Positions 1 through 9,008 of a DNA stretch of 64,000 bases are shown one piece after another. Below the pieces are notes generated by a model, which saw only the letters and a program-made list of their open reading frames with translations, had not been told where the DNA came from and did not search any database. Source of the DNA: Bacteroidales bacterium (GTDB lineage Bacteria > Bacteroidota > Bacteroidia > Bacteroidales > WCHB1-69); assembly GCA_016290295.1 (NCBI GenBank), contig JAEETJ010000001.1, positions 62,001 to 126,000 on the forward strand, given 5' to 3'. Numbering within the stretch: position 1 is the stretch's first letter; every line of letters starts with the position of its first letter. Position numbers and translations under genes: made by a program.

Positions 1-315
1 GATATTAAAAGAATTGGCATTAGGTGCATAACGATAAGGCAATTCGTCAGAAACCTCATCGACACTGCCCATAGGGATTTCTTCTCCATTGGCAAAACGT
101 GTGGTCTTCAGATTTTGAATCATCCATACTTTGTTGCCTATTAAAACAGCATCATAAAAGTGCCCGTCAATATCCGACACTGCATTATACATAATGTTAT
201 CTTGCTGAGGAGTTCCTCCAGATGGAGACTGAGGCATATTGCTAAAAGGTGTTTCTTTCTTACATGACAAGAAAAAAAGGATAGACACCATGATCATCAA
301 ACATATTTTTTTCAT
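1..315 (-). CDS. FISUMP-domain lipoprotein, truncated by window edge
   Basis: This gene reads leftwards off the window and is missing from the ORF track because it has no stop here. The 105 visible codons start at ATG 315 with a lipoprotein signal (MKKICLMIMVSILFFLSCKK, lipobox LFFLSC). After a Ser/Gly/Gln-rich linker comes DIDGHFYDAVLIGNKVWM and NLKTTRFANG, which match the N-terminal part of the Fibrobacter succinogenes major paralogous (FISUMP) domain. The same blocks occur in the genes at 57807 and 59253 of this window. The family is secreted or surface-attached and has no established function. The C-terminal half lies outside the window. The family call is fairly sure; the role is unknown. 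Confidence 0.85.
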   Translation of the reverse strand, partial: MKKICLMIMVSILFFLSCKKETPFSNMPQSPSGGTPQQDNIMYNAVSDIDGHFYDAVLIGNKVWMIQNLKTTRFANGEEIPMGSVDEVSDELPYRYAPNANSFNI

Positions 316-342
316 CGTAATAAATATTTACAATATGTCGTT

Positions 343-351
343 GCAAATGTA
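343..351 (-). promoter_or_regulatory. -7 promoter element for the left-edge lipoprotein
   Basis: On the minus strand this reads TACATTTGC, matching the Bacteroidota -7 consensus TAnnTTTG. It lies about 28 bases upstream of the ATG at 315. No convincing -33 TTTG was seen. The rest of 316-447 shows no gene. Confidence 0.5.
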
Positions 352-447
352 CATAAAAATCCATAGTCATTCACATCCGCTGAAAAAAAACATGCCACTA
401 TATAGAGCCGCCATTATATAAAGTCTTCACATTTCAACAAAAATCAC

Positions 448-456
448 TATTTTTGC
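448..456 (+). promoter_or_regulatory. -7 promoter element for the M20 amidohydrolase
   Basis: The sequence TATTTTTGC matches TAnnTTTG and ends 22 bases before the ATG at 479, which gives a short leader. Confidence 0.55.
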
Positions 457-478
457 TGAATCTAAAAATACCCACATC

Positions 479-1603
479 ATGAACTACACCGAAACACGAC
501 AACAATTTCATTCACTGGCAGAAGCGTCGGGACATGAGGATAAGACCGCAGAAGCCATCCTTCTCTTGCTAAAAGACTTTGCTCCCACCCAGATTCATAC
601 ATTTCCCGACAGTCACAATATCATCGCCGAATACGACTCGGAAGCAGAAGGTCCTACCCTGCTCCTCCGCGGCGACATGGACGCGGTGGGTGTGGACGAA
701 CACCTTGCCCTTCCCTACGCCTCCCGCACTCCGGATTATGCCCACAAATGCGGCCATGACGGTCATACCACTATATTGTTAGGCGTGGCGGAACAACTGC
801 ACTTGCACCCCATCAACAAGGGAAAAATACTACTGTTTTTCCAAGCAGCAGAAGAAACCGGCCAGGGCTGTGGGCAATTAATTCAAAGTGGCTTTCTGCA
901 ATCCTATAATATAGATATGGTATTTGCGCTGCACAACATTCCTGGCATTCCCCTCCATAGCATCACCTGCCGGGCGGGCAGCTTCACCTGCGCTGTTATC
1001 AGCTGCGAAATCAAGCTGGACGGACAGACATCCCATGCGGCAGAACCGGAAAAAGGAATTTCTCCTTTCCGTGCCGCCACAAGCATTACTGAACAATTGT
1101 TGGCACTCAGCCACAGCGATTTGCATAAAGACAACTACCAGATTATCACGCTGGTGGAATCCCATATCGGGGAAACGGCCTACGGCGTATCCGCTGGCCA
1201 TGGCGTACTGCGTTTCACCCTACGGGCCAAGAGTGAAGCCTTGTTGCAAGCCCTGAAAAACGATACCGAGTGCATAGTCCGCACGGAAGTTGCTAAAACG
1301 CCTGGCTTATCCTACGATATCCGCTGGTTGGAGTATTTCGCCGGTGGTCAAAACTCGGCAAAGGCTGTTGACATCGTACGGCAAGCAGCCTATGACAACG
1401 GATTAAACTACATCGAAAAAGACGTGCCCTTCACCTGGGGTGAGGACTTTGGCCTACTCACCCAACATTACCCCGGTGCCCTCTTCGGCTTGGGCAGCGG
1501 CACCGACACACCTCCACTCCACCACCAGGACTTCGACTTCCCCGATGAAATTATCGAAACGGGAGTGAAGATGATGGTATCAATTAGCAAATTAGTTAAT
1601 TAG
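479..1603 (+). CDS. M20D-family amidohydrolase / peptidase
   Basis: Probable zinc-dependent amidohydrolase of the M20D group (hippurate, IAA-amino-acid and N-acyl-amino-acid hydrolase-like), cytoplasmic because there is no signal peptide. Visible metal-site motifs are GDMDAVGV (about residues 65-72), KCGHDGH (90-96), AAEETGQG (123-130) and the ALHNIPG His (about 152). A C-terminal GEDFG block and HH pair complete the fold. The 374-residue length is normal for the family. The substrate cannot be read from sequence; release of amino acids from N-acyl or peptide conjugates is the family role. The final residues SISKLVN and the TAG stop are written by the ATTAGCAAATTAG repeat that begins at the gene's 3' end, so the native tail may have differed. 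Confidence 0.88.
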   Translation: MNYTETRQQFHSLAEASGHEDKTAEAILLLLKDFAPTQIHTFPDSHNIIAEYDSEAEGPTLLLRGDMDAVGVDEHLALPYASRTPDYAHKCGHDGHTTILLGVAEQLHLHPINKGKILLFFQAAEETGQGCGQLIQSGFLQSYNIDMVFALHNIPGIPLHSITCRAGSFTCAVISCEIKLDGQTSHAAEPEKGISPFRAATSITEQLLALSHSDLHKDNYQIITLVESHIGETAYGVSAGHGVLRFTLRAKSEALLQALKNDTECIVRTEVAKTPGLSYDIRWLEYFAGGQNSAKAVDIVRQAAYDNGLNYIEKDVPFTWGEDFGLLTQHYPGALFGLGSGTDTPPLHHQDFDFPDEIIETGVKMMVSISKLVN

Positions 1604-1609
1604 CAAATT
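1582..1609. repeat. ATTAGCAAATTAG repeat, copy 1
   Basis: This AT-rich direct repeat (AATTAGCAAATTAGTTAATT and onward) overlaps the 3' end and stop codon of the amidohydrolase gene. Related copies lie at 3092, 8912 and 54151. Confidence 0.8.
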
Positions 1610-1614
1610 TTCAC

Positions 1615-1623
1615 TACCTTTGC
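1615..1623 (+). promoter_or_regulatory. -7 promoter element for the MutS-like gene
   Basis: The sequence TACCTTTGC matches the Bacteroidota -7 consensus. It lies directly after the repeat and 22 bases before ATG 1646, so the MutS-like gene probably has its own promoter. Confidence 0.55.
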
Positions 1624-1645
1624 ACTTCGAAAAAAATATCAATTC

Positions 1646-3106
1646 ATGGCTAATATCAAACAACATATAGAACAGCAAAGCGCTTTCAAATTCATGACCG
1701 ACGAATTGCAATTCGCTTCGGCAGTAGGTCGCAAAAAACTGATGCACAGACAATTCCTAACCAATCCATTCGAACTGAGAATGGAATTGGATATTCAGGA
1801 GGCCGTGTGCCAGTTTGCGGAAAAACATCACAACACCGCGGTGATGGCACAGCTGATTGAACAGCTCTGCCATGTGAACGATATCAGCCAATCGGTGGTC
1901 AACCTCATTGACGGCAATGTACTGGATGATATCCAGCTGTTCGAGGTCAAAAAATTCAGTCTGATTTCAGACAAAGTGTCAAAACTACTGATGGACAACG
2001 GTTTCGACTGGATTCCCTTCCATGATTTGACTTTGGTGATTGACACCTTAGACCCTGACAAAAACCGCCTGCCGCAATTCCATATCTATTCCTCCTACAA
2101 ACCTGAGCTGGCTGAAATCCGCCAAAAAATCGACCAAAGCACCGACGAGGAGGAAATTGAAAAATTGAAGTGGGAAGAGTCGCAAATGGAGGACAAAATC
2201 CGCACGGCACTAAGCAAAAGATTATCCATGAAAGCCTTGCAAATCCAGCAGAATCTGGACCAAATCGGCTATCTGGACCTGTTGCTGGCCCATGCCGAAC
2301 AAATTCGCAAATGGCAGCTGTGCAAACCCACTATCGTAGAGGATAAGAGCAAAACTACCGGATGTTGCTCGTGCTCTGCCGAAGAGAACAACAACACTCC
2401 AAGTGAAGCGAACAAATCCAGTAATATGGAGGGCAACAGCCGCTTTATCGGACTCTTCAATCCTCTGGTAAAGCATTCCACGGGCAATTTCCAGGCCATT
2501 GATATTGAACTGAAGCATGAGCCCACGCTTATTACAGGTGCCAATATGTCTGGTAAAACCGTGCTGCTTAAGACCATCGGCTTAGCGCAAACAATGTGCC
2601 AATTCGGCTTTTTCGTGCCCGCCGCCTCCGCTGAAATCGCTTTGGTTGACGACATTCTGTTCAGCATCGGTGACCAACAATCGGAAATGAATGGTTTATC
2701 TTCCTTTGCCGTAGAAATTCTCAATATCGATAAGATTATCAAAGCGGTGAAAGAAGAACAGCAGATTTTGGCATTAGTAGATGAATTGGCACGTACCACC
2801 AATCCCGAAGAAGGCAAGGCACTGGTTTCCAGTTTTATCCAGATTATGCAGCAATACCATACCGATGCATTGATTACCACACATTATGGCGGTCTGCAGT
2901 CCGATTGCCGCAGGCTTCGTGTCAAAGGTCTAAAAATTAAAAACAACGAAAAGAATATTACCCCGGAGAACATCAACCGCTACATGGATTACCAACTGGT
3001 AGAGACCACGCAGGACGATGTGCCGATGGAAGCCATCAGCATTGCCGAGATTTTTGGCGTGGATGAAGAACTTATCCTGAAAGCAAAAAAGAAATTAGCA
3101 AATTAG
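1646..3106 (+). CDS. Stand-alone MutS domain V-type ATPase (KamC-like candidate)
   Basis: This 486-residue protein has the ATPase core of MutS-type proteins without mismatch-recognition domains. Visible motifs are Walker A GANMSGKT (about 298-305), a Walker B/signature region with DELARTTNPEEG (about 375-386), and the ITTHYGG switch motif. Before the ATPase is a charged helical segment (about 155-225) and a low-complexity insert with a CCSCS cluster (about 240-245). Similar-sized MutS-like ATPases (KamB/KamC) occur in lysine-fermentation loci, where they are proposed to reactivate lysine 5,6-aminomutase. No kam gene lies nearby, so that role is only a possibility. It is not a canonical MutS or MutS2. 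The KKLAN tail and stop come from the AT-rich repeat. Confidence 0.75.
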   Translation: MANIKQHIEQQSAFKFMTDELQFASAVGRKKLMHRQFLTNPFELRMELDIQEAVCQFAEKHHNTAVMAQLIEQLCHVNDISQSVVNLIDGNVLDDIQLFEVKKFSLISDKVSKLLMDNGFDWIPFHDLTLVIDTLDPDKNRLPQFHIYSSYKPELAEIRQKIDQSTDEEEIEKLKWEESQMEDKIRTALSKRLSMKALQIQQNLDQIGYLDLLLAHAEQIRKWQLCKPTIVEDKSKTTGCCSCSAEENNNTPSEANKSSNMEGNSRFIGLFNPLVKHSTGNFQAIDIELKHEPTLITGANMSGKTVLLKTIGLAQTMCQFGFFVPAASAEIALVDDILFSIGDQQSEMNGLSSFAVEILNIDKIIKAVKEEQQILALVDELARTTNPEEGKALVSSFIQIMQQYHTDALITTHYGGLQSDCRRLRVKGLKIKNNEKNITPENINRYMDYQLVETTQDDVPMEAISIAEIFGVDEELILKAKKKLAN

Positions 3107-3188
3107 TTAATTAGCAAATTAGCAAATGGATTTAATGTGCTAATTGAATTAGTGAATTAGTAAATTAGCAAATTAGTTAATTAGCAAA
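3092..3188. repeat. ATTAGCAAATTAG repeat array, copy 2
   Basis: About 97 bp of repeated ATTAGCAAATTAG, TTAATTAGC and ATGTGCTAATT units. It starts inside the last codons of the MutS-like gene. It shares a long near-identical block with the copy after the GH20 gene at 54151. Confidence 0.85.
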
Positions 3189-3196
3189 GGATTAAA

Positions 3197-3276
3197 ACTC
3201 CCCTCGAATGCGTAGCATGAGACTCCCCTGATGCGAAGCATCACTCCCCTTGAGCACGAAGTGCGAAACTCCCCTT
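3197..3276. repeat. CTCCCCT triloop-hairpin repeat, copy 1
   Basis: Three spaced units of the form ACTCCCCT-hairpin. The inner hairpins are ATGC-GTA-GCAT (3208), ATGC-GAA-GCAT (3231) and GCAC-GAA-GTGC (3254). The arms change together while the three-base loop position is kept. It fills the gap between convergent genes. Confidence 0.8.
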
Positions 3277-3290
3277 ACTATCTCTTACGT

Positions 3291-5420
3291 TTATACATCC
3301 TTCATAGACAGCGTAATGCGCTTTCTGTCGATTTCCACGGCGACGACCTTAACCATCACCTTCTGATTCAGTTTCACCACCTCATTGGGATCTTTCACAA
3401 ATTTGTTGGCGATACGACTCACATGCACCAGTCCATCCTGATGCACACCGATATCCACAAAACAGCCAAAATTAGTGATATTGGTAACGATACCTGGCAG
3501 CACCATGCCTTCTTTCAAATCATTGATAGAGGTCACGGATTTGTCGAATTCAAACACCTCGTAATCCTGACGCGGATCACGGCCTGGCTTGTCCAATTCC
3601 TGCATGATGTCAGTCAAAGTTGGCATACCCACCTTATCGGTCACAAATTCCTTCAAATTAATTTGCTTACGCAAATCAGCATTTGCCATCAAATCGGCCA
3701 CGGTGCAACCTGATTTCTTCGCCATTGCATTGACCACAGCATAACTTTCCGGATGGACAGCACTGGCATCCAAAGGATTCTCCGCATCACGGATACGCAA
3801 AAAACCCGCAGCCTGCTCAAAAGCCTTGGCTCCGAAGCGAGGCACCATTTTCAAGGCATTACGATGCAGGAATGGTCCATTTTCATTACGGTAATCCACA
3901 ATATTCTTAGCCAAGGCAGGACCTACACCTGACACATAAGACAGCAGTTCTTTGCTGGCCGTATTAACCTCCACACCCACTTTGTTTACGCAGCTTTCCA
4001 CGGTTTCCTGTAAGCTTTCCTGCAAGCGAGTCTGATTCACATCATGCTGGTACTGCCCTACCCCGATGGATTTCGGATCGATTTTGACCAGTTCTGCCAA
4101 TGGGTCCATCAAGCGTCGGCCAATAGAAACTGCGCCACGCACGGTCACATCGTAATCTGGGAACTCTTCACGCGCCACATCAGAAGCCGAATACACCGAG
4201 GCACCGCTTTCGTTTACCACTACAGCCATCACGTCACGCTCAAAAGGAATATGGCGGACAAAATTCTCCGTCTCGCGCCCTGCCGTGCCATTGCCGATGG
4301 CTATAGCATCCACTTTATACTGCAATACCAAGCGTTTCAGCTTATCGGAGGCCAGCTTGTACTGAGCATGAGGCGGATGTGGATAAATCGTCTCGTTATG
4401 CATCAGTTTCCCTTGTTTATCAAGGATTACCAGCTTACATCCCGTACGGAAACCCGGGTCAAGTGCCAGCACGGTTTTCTGTCCCAAAGGTGGTGCCATC
4501 AGCAGCTGGCGCAGGTTGGTCACAAACACTTTGATGGCCTCTGTATCTGCTTTCTCCTTATAGAATTTACGCATTTCAGTTTCCATCTGGGGCTGCAGCA
4601 AACGCTTATAGGAATCAGCAATCGCCATAGATACCTGCTTAGCACAATCATTATCGGCACGCAGGTAATAATGCTCCATCATTTTGAGGGCACGCTCTTC
4701 ATCGGGAGCGATATACAGGCGCAGGAAGCCTTCCTCCTCTCCTCGCAACATAGCCAAAACACGGTGTGATGGTGCCTTCGCCAATTTCTCCGAAGCATTG
4801 AAATAGATACCATACTTTTCGCCCTCCTCTTCCTTGCCTTTCACTACTTTGGACGTGATAACCGAATATGTCTTGAAGCTATTGCGCAGCGACTCACGAA
4901 TATGGATATTTTCGCTGACCCATTCCGCCATGATGTCACGTGCCCCTGCCAAGGCCTCATCCGTGGTTCTCACTCCCTTTTCAACATCCACAAACTTGGC
5001 GGCAGTGGCTTTCACGTCGATAAAACCCTGACGCATAATCATTTTCGCCAAAGGCTCCAGTCCTCTCTCTATGGCCATAGAACCCTTTGTTTTCCGTTTG
5101 GGACGATAAGGCAAATAAAGATCTTCCAACTCACTCATCTTAAGTGCATTGTTTATCTTTTCTTCCAATTCGGGCGTCAATTTTCCTTGTTCTTTAATGG
5201 AATCGAGGATGGCAGCACGACGCTTGTCCAATTCTACCCACTTGGCATGCAAATCCCTGACTGCTGCAATCTGCACCTCATCCATACTGTCGGTCACTTC
5301 CTTACGGTAGCGGGCCACAAAGGGTATGGTAGCTCCGGATTCCAACAATTCCAGTGTGTTTTTCACCTGAAGTTCAGTCAGTCCCAATTCCTGGGAAATC
5401 AAAGCGGCGTAATTTTTCAT
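3291..5420 (-). CDS. tex: Tex family RNA-binding transcription accessory protein
   Basis: Cytoplasmic nucleic-acid-binding protein of the Tex/YhgF family, linked to transcript handling and stress tolerance in other bacteria. In order: Tex-like N-terminal helical domain (SQELGLTELQ at the start), a YqgF/RNase H-like core (LALDPGFRTGCKLVILD), a helix-hairpin-helix region (YVSGVGPALAKNIVDYR), and a C-terminal S1 domain (about the last 72 residues, GIVTNITNFGCFVDIGVHQD). The ORF track opens at 5588. I choose ATG 5420 (MKNYAALI), giving 709 residues, because the extra N-terminus is non-homologous and the -7 element at 5445 lies inside the extended frame. It is divergent from the gene at 5524. Confidence 0.93.
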   Translation of the reverse strand: MKNYAALISQELGLTELQVKNTLELLESGATIPFVARYRKEVTDSMDEVQIAAVRDLHAKWVELDKRRAAILDSIKEQGKLTPELEEKINNALKMSELEDLYLPYRPKRKTKGSMAIERGLEPLAKMIMRQGFIDVKATAAKFVDVEKGVRTTDEALAGARDIMAEWVSENIHIRESLRNSFKTYSVITSKVVKGKEEEGEKYGIYFNASEKLAKAPSHRVLAMLRGEEEGFLRLYIAPDEERALKMMEHYYLRADNDCAKQVSMAIADSYKRLLQPQMETEMRKFYKEKADTEAIKVFVTNLRQLLMAPPLGQKTVLALDPGFRTGCKLVILDKQGKLMHNETIYPHPPHAQYKLASDKLKRLVLQYKVDAIAIGNGTAGRETENFVRHIPFERDVMAVVVNESGASVYSASDVAREEFPDYDVTVRGAVSIGRRLMDPLAELVKIDPKSIGVGQYQHDVNQTRLQESLQETVESCVNKVGVEVNTASKELLSYVSGVGPALAKNIVDYRNENGPFLHRNALKMVPRFGAKAFEQAAGFLRIRDAENPLDASAVHPESYAVVNAMAKKSGCTVADLMANADLRKQINLKEFVTDKVGMPTLTDIMQELDKPGRDPRQDYEVFEFDKSVTSINDLKEGMVLPGIVTNITNFGCFVDIGVHQDGLVHVSRIANKFVKDPNEVVKLNQKVMVKVVAVEIDRKRITLSMKDV

Positions 5421-5444
5421 TATCATTTGGATTTGAAATGAATG

Positions 5445-5453
5445 GCAAAAATA
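5445..5453 (-). promoter_or_regulatory. -7 promoter element for tex
   Basis: Minus-strand TATTTTTGC ends 24 bases upstream of ATG 5420. It supports the shorter start and forms a divergent pair with 5468-5476. Confidence 0.6.
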
Positions 5454-5467
5454 CCAAAAAAAATTAG

Positions 5468-5476
5468 TATTTTTGC
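5468..5476 (+). promoter_or_regulatory. -7 promoter element for the 5524 gene
   Basis: Plus-strand TATTTTTGC lies 14 bp from the tex -7 element. The two promoters are back to back, so their polymerases would compete or be co-regulated. Confidence 0.6.
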
Positions 5477-5523
5477 AAAATTTTATGCTGAACACAACGT
5501 TACTGTAAATAAAACACTTAAAA

Positions 5524-7398
5524 ATGCGAGAGAGACTTTTCCGATACAGTTTCTTCCTACTGACACTCTTATGCGTGCATAGTGTCATGGGACAAGGACA
5601 GAACTATGACGGATGTCTCAGTCATGCTCAGCTATATGAACTTTACAGTGGCAATGTGCAAAGCATGGGGCAGATGATGGGACGACAGCGTTTTTTCATG
5701 GTATCCAACGACGATAATGTCACTTTTATGTGGCGTGGCGATACTATCGTGATGAACCTATGCAATTGGCAATTCGCCCAAGGTTTTAATGACATCTATG
5801 TCAACGCCTTTTATCAAGATGGTTTTTACAACTTTGTGGAATACAACACTACCGCTGCCTGTGCCAACAAATTGCTGCAAGAATGCAAAGAGAAATACAT
5901 GGAACAGTATGATGAAAATGATGAATTTGAAGAAGAAAAAATCATATCAGACAGTCTTGATCTCTTCCCCATCATTAAAAAAACATCCCTCCAACTAACT
6001 TTTAACTTCAAAGAAGGATATCAGATTCTCTTCCCAGAAGAAAACTCCGGCAACGATCAATTCCTGATTCAAATTTACAATCCCGCCAATTTCAATCAGC
6101 TGATAAGTCTAAGCAAAACGCAGTTGGAGCAACAGCTTCTTGCAAGACAAATCAAAGAGCGAACCATACTCAAGAACATCGCCGCAGCTGATTCTTTGGC
6201 TCAATTAGAAGAATTTCCCGCCGCTATTCAATTATTGGAAGATGTTTATGACCTGCTACCCGACTACATTCACACTGTGGATACAAAATTAGGAGCCATC
6301 AAAAAACAATACAAAGAAAAGAAAATCCGAGCCTATATTGAAAAGGGAGATAAACTTTACAATGCCGGCGATTATAACGGTGCTTTAGAGATGTATTCCA
6401 ATGTTTTGAAAGAAGACATCAACAATAAAAACGCGAAAGAACAGATTGAGAATATAAACAGAAAATTAGACATTCTGCACCAACGTGGACAAATCACATA
6501 CGAATATCGTGAGAGCAATCCACAAAATTACAGAGATTTCAGCGAAGCACTTGAAAATGAGCTTAACCAGCTGGTGGACAACACAAATGATGGTACCCTT
6601 AACTTGTCCTACTCCATTATCTTTGACACGATGGGGGTTAACCAGTCTTTTTACAACATCCTCCACTTCAACACTGTGGCCATCGACAAGAACTTGCCCA
6701 TATTGCAAAGCCGCATGTCCAACCTTTTGGGACATAAATCTTTACAACCCAGTTCACGTGAAGACATATACATACGTTCAGCCTCCACTTTCAACATCAA
6801 TTTGGACTGGGACAGCTACGAGCAGCTGGTCGTGAAGAAACGCAAGAGAATAGTCAACCAATCCTCATATGCACTCAACCCGTTGATAGAAGATGTTTTA
6901 CATAACGATCCCAAGATGTATTTTGGGAAATATTATTTTAACATCAAATCCAAAAGCTGCAATGATCAAGCTTACCATGACATTAGCTTGACCAAATATA
7001 AAACCGTTGGTGGCGAAGCCTTTGTATATGGCCTCTTCCCCGGTTTAGGCACTTTGATTGCCACACAAGGGAAGGAAGGTGCAACATGTATGGCATTATC
7101 ACTTGTTTTTTACGGAGGAGCCATTGCTTCATACGTGTTGTACAAGGATTATAAAAAACAGTATGACGAGACCTCCTCGACACTCGATGAAAAAAACGCC
7201 AAAAATTTGAACACCAAGAAGGAAGTATGCAAATGGGCAGCCATTGGCGGGGTCAGCATCGGCGGCAGCATTCAGTTGGGTGGTATGATCAAGGCCATGG
7301 TAAGAGGCATACAAAACAAAAAGCACTCGAAAGAACTGCGTCAGGCTTTACAAAACGAGCCTATAGAAATCAAAAAGGAAAATATTCATATTCAATAA
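5524..7398 (+). CDS. Secreted or envelope TPR-containing protein, function unknown
   Basis: A 624-residue protein with an N-terminal signal peptide ([19 protein letters not shown]). A helical region at about 200-320 includes a recognisable TPR unit ([20 protein letters not shown]). Near the C-terminus are two hydrophobic segments ([14 protein letters not shown] and [19 protein letters not shown]), then a charged tail, suggesting anchoring in a membrane. I recognise no catalytic motif. It ends 11 bases before gltX and probably shares a transcript with it. A Bacteroidota-specific envelope protein is the best description. Confidence 0.75.
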   Translation: MRERLFRYSFFLLTLLCVHSVMGQGQNYDGCLSHAQLYELYSGNVQSMGQMMGRQRFFMVSNDDNVTFMWRGDTIVMNLCNWQFAQGFNDIYVNAFYQDGFYNFVEYNTTAACANKLLQECKEKYMEQYDENDEFEEEKIISDSLDLFPIIKKTSLQLTFNFKEGYQILFPEENSGNDQFLIQIYNPANFNQLISLSKTQLEQQLLARQIKERTILKNIAAADSLAQLEEFPAAIQLLEDVYDLLPDYIHTVDTKLGAIKKQYKEKKIRAYIEKGDKLYNAGDYNGALEMYSNVLKEDINNKNAKEQIENINRKLDILHQRGQITYEYRESNPQNYRDFSEALENELNQLVDNTNDGTLNLSYSIIFDTMGVNQSFYNILHFNTVAIDKNLPILQSRMSNLLGHKSLQPSSREDIYIRSASTFNINLDWDSYEQLVVKKRKRIVNQSSYALNPLIEDVLHNDPKMYFGKYYFNIKSKSCNDQAYHDISLTKYKTVGGEAFVYGLFPGLGTLIATQGKEGATCMALSLVFYGGAIASYVLYKDYKKQYDETSSTLDEKNAKNLNTKKEVCKWAAIGGVSIGGSIQLGGMIKAMVRGIQNKKHSKELRQALQNEPIEIKKENIHIQ

Positions 7399-7409
7399 AT
7401 TACAAGATA

Positions 7410-8933
7410 ATGAAACCAAGAGTACGCTTTGCTCCCAGTCCCACTGGACCGCTTCACATCGGTGGAGTAAGAACCGCTTTATACAACTATTTGTTCGCCA
7501 AGCAGAATGGCGGCACCATGATACTGAGAATCGAAGACACCGACCAGACCCGTTTTGTGGAAGGCGCTGAAGAATACATCATCGAGGCCTTCCAGTGGTT
7601 AGGCATCAAATTTGACGAAGGCGTTGGTATTGGCGGAAATTACGGTCCTTACAAACAGTCGGAACGCAAGCCCATGTACAAGCAATATGCCGATCAGCTC
7701 ATCAACAACGGCTGGGCATACTATGCTTTTGACACGCCTGAAGCATTGGAGCAGAAACGCAAAGAATACGAAGCCGAGAAAAAGACCTTCCAATATGATT
7801 GGCATACTCGTGAAAGCATGACCAACTCACTGACACTCAGTGCAGAAGAAGTTGAAAAACGCTTGGCTAACGGGGATGCCTATGTGATTCGTTTCAAACA
7901 TACACCCGACACAGAGATTTTGGTAAACGACATCATCAGAGGCGAGGTCAGAATTAATTCCAACATACTGGATGACAAAGTTTTATACAAATCAGACGGT
8001 ATGCCCACCTACCATTTGGCCAATATTGTGGATGACCATTTGATGGAGATTACCCACGTGATTCGTGGTGAGGAATGGCTGCCCTCAGCTCCCCTGCACG
8101 TGATGCTGTACAAGGCTTTTGGCTGGGAGGCTCCCCGTTTCGCCCACCTACCCCTGCTGCTCAAACCCGACGGCAATGGCAAACTGAGCAAACGCGATGG
8201 TGACCGCCTTGGTTTCCCGGTATTTCCGCTTCAATGGAAAGATCCTAAGAGTGGCGAGATTTCTTCAGGCTACCGCGAATCCGGCTATCTGCCCGAAGCT
8301 GTCATCAATATGTTAGCTCTGCTGGGCTGGAATCCAGGCAACGACCAAGAAGTTATGTCCATGGACGAACTGATTCAGCTGTTCTCTTTGGAGAAGATCA
8401 GCAAGGCAGGCGCTAAATTTGACCTCGAGAAGGCCAAATGGTTCAATCACCACTATCTACAAGCCTATCCTAACGAAAAGCTCGCAGAGAGCCTAAAATC
8501 GACCTTGCAAGACAAAGGTCTCGATGCCGACATGGACAAAATCATCCGTGTGGTGGCATTGATCAAGGAAAGACTGTATTTTATCAACGATTTATGGTCA
8601 CAGAGCTATTATTTCTTCGAAAGACCTACTGAATACAATGAGCAGGTCATCAAGAAGAGATGGAAAGAAGGCACAGCAGAGCATCTTATGCACATTGCCG
8701 GATTATTGACTGACACGGTACCATTTGATAAAACTGTTGCTCACGATAAAGTGATGGATTACATTCGTGGCAATGAACTGAACATGGGACAAATCATGAA
8801 CAGCTTCCGGCTGACCTTAGTAGGCGATGCCAAAGGTCCCGATTTGTTTGAAATCATTGACATCTTAGGCGTAGAGGAAACCGTTATCCGATTGAAGAAC
8901 GGAATCGAAGCAATTAGCAAATTAGCAAATTAG
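7410..8933 (+). CDS. gltX: Glutamate-tRNA ligase
   Basis: Class I aminoacyl-tRNA synthetase charging tRNA-Glu in the cytoplasm. The class I signature is [11 protein letters not shown] (about 9-19), and the KMSKS counterpart is KLSKRDGD. The 507-residue length is normal. The ORF track opens at 7227 inside the upstream gene. I choose ATG 7410 ([13 protein letters not shown]), where homology starts, 11 bases after the upstream stop. The final AISKLAN and TAG are encoded by the ATTAGCAAATTAG repeat. A strong bidirectional terminator follows. Confidence 0.97.
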   Translation: MKPRVRFAPSPTGPLHIGGVRTALYNYLFAKQNGGTMILRIEDTDQTRFVEGAEEYIIEAFQWLGIKFDEGVGIGGNYGPYKQSERKPMYKQYADQLINNGWAYYAFDTPEALEQKRKEYEAEKKTFQYDWHTRESMTNSLTLSAEEVEKRLANGDAYVIRFKHTPDTEILVNDIIRGEVRINSNILDDKVLYKSDGMPTYHLANIVDDHLMEITHVIRGEEWLPSAPLHVMLYKAFGWEAPRFAHLPLLLKPDGNGKLSKRDGDRLGFPVFPLQWKDPKSGEISSGYRESGYLPEAVINMLALLGWNPGNDQEVMSMDELIQLFSLEKISKAGAKFDLEKAKWFNHHYLQAYPNEKLAESLKSTLQDKGLDADMDKIIRVVALIKERLYFINDLWSQSYYFFERPTEYNEQVIKKRWKEGTAEHLMHIAGLLTDTVPFDKTVAHDKVMDYIRGNELNMGQIMNSFRLTLVGDAKGPDLFEIIDILGVEETVIRLKNGIEAISKLAN

Positions 8934-8947
8934 TTAATTAGCAAATT
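8912..8947. repeat. ATTAGCAAATTAG repeat, copy 3
   Basis: Three joined ATTAGCAAATTAG-type units covering the last codons and stop of gltX, immediately before its terminator. Confidence 0.8.
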
Positions 8948-8954
8948 GGGATAT

Positions 8955-8986
8955 AAAAAAAGCTCGCTTAATGGCGAGCTTTTTTT
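8955..8986. terminator. Bidirectional intrinsic terminator
   Basis: A 7-bp stem AGCTCGC / GCGAGCT with loop TTAATG is flanked by A6 on the left and T6 on the right. It can therefore end transcription of gltX (+) and of the convergent PorE-like gene (-). Confidence 0.9.
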
Positions 8987-9008
8987 GTTTGTTTATTTGT
9001 CTTTATGA

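Noticed and set aside
239-421. 60-residue plus-strand ORF near the left edge
   Set aside because: It overlaps the promoter and signal peptide of the minus-strand FISUMP lipoprotein and has no recognisable sequence.
5524-5588. Longer tex start at 5588
   Set aside because: The extra 56 residues are non-homologous, cross both -7 elements and overlap the divergent gene at 5524. ATG 5420 fits the family N-terminus.
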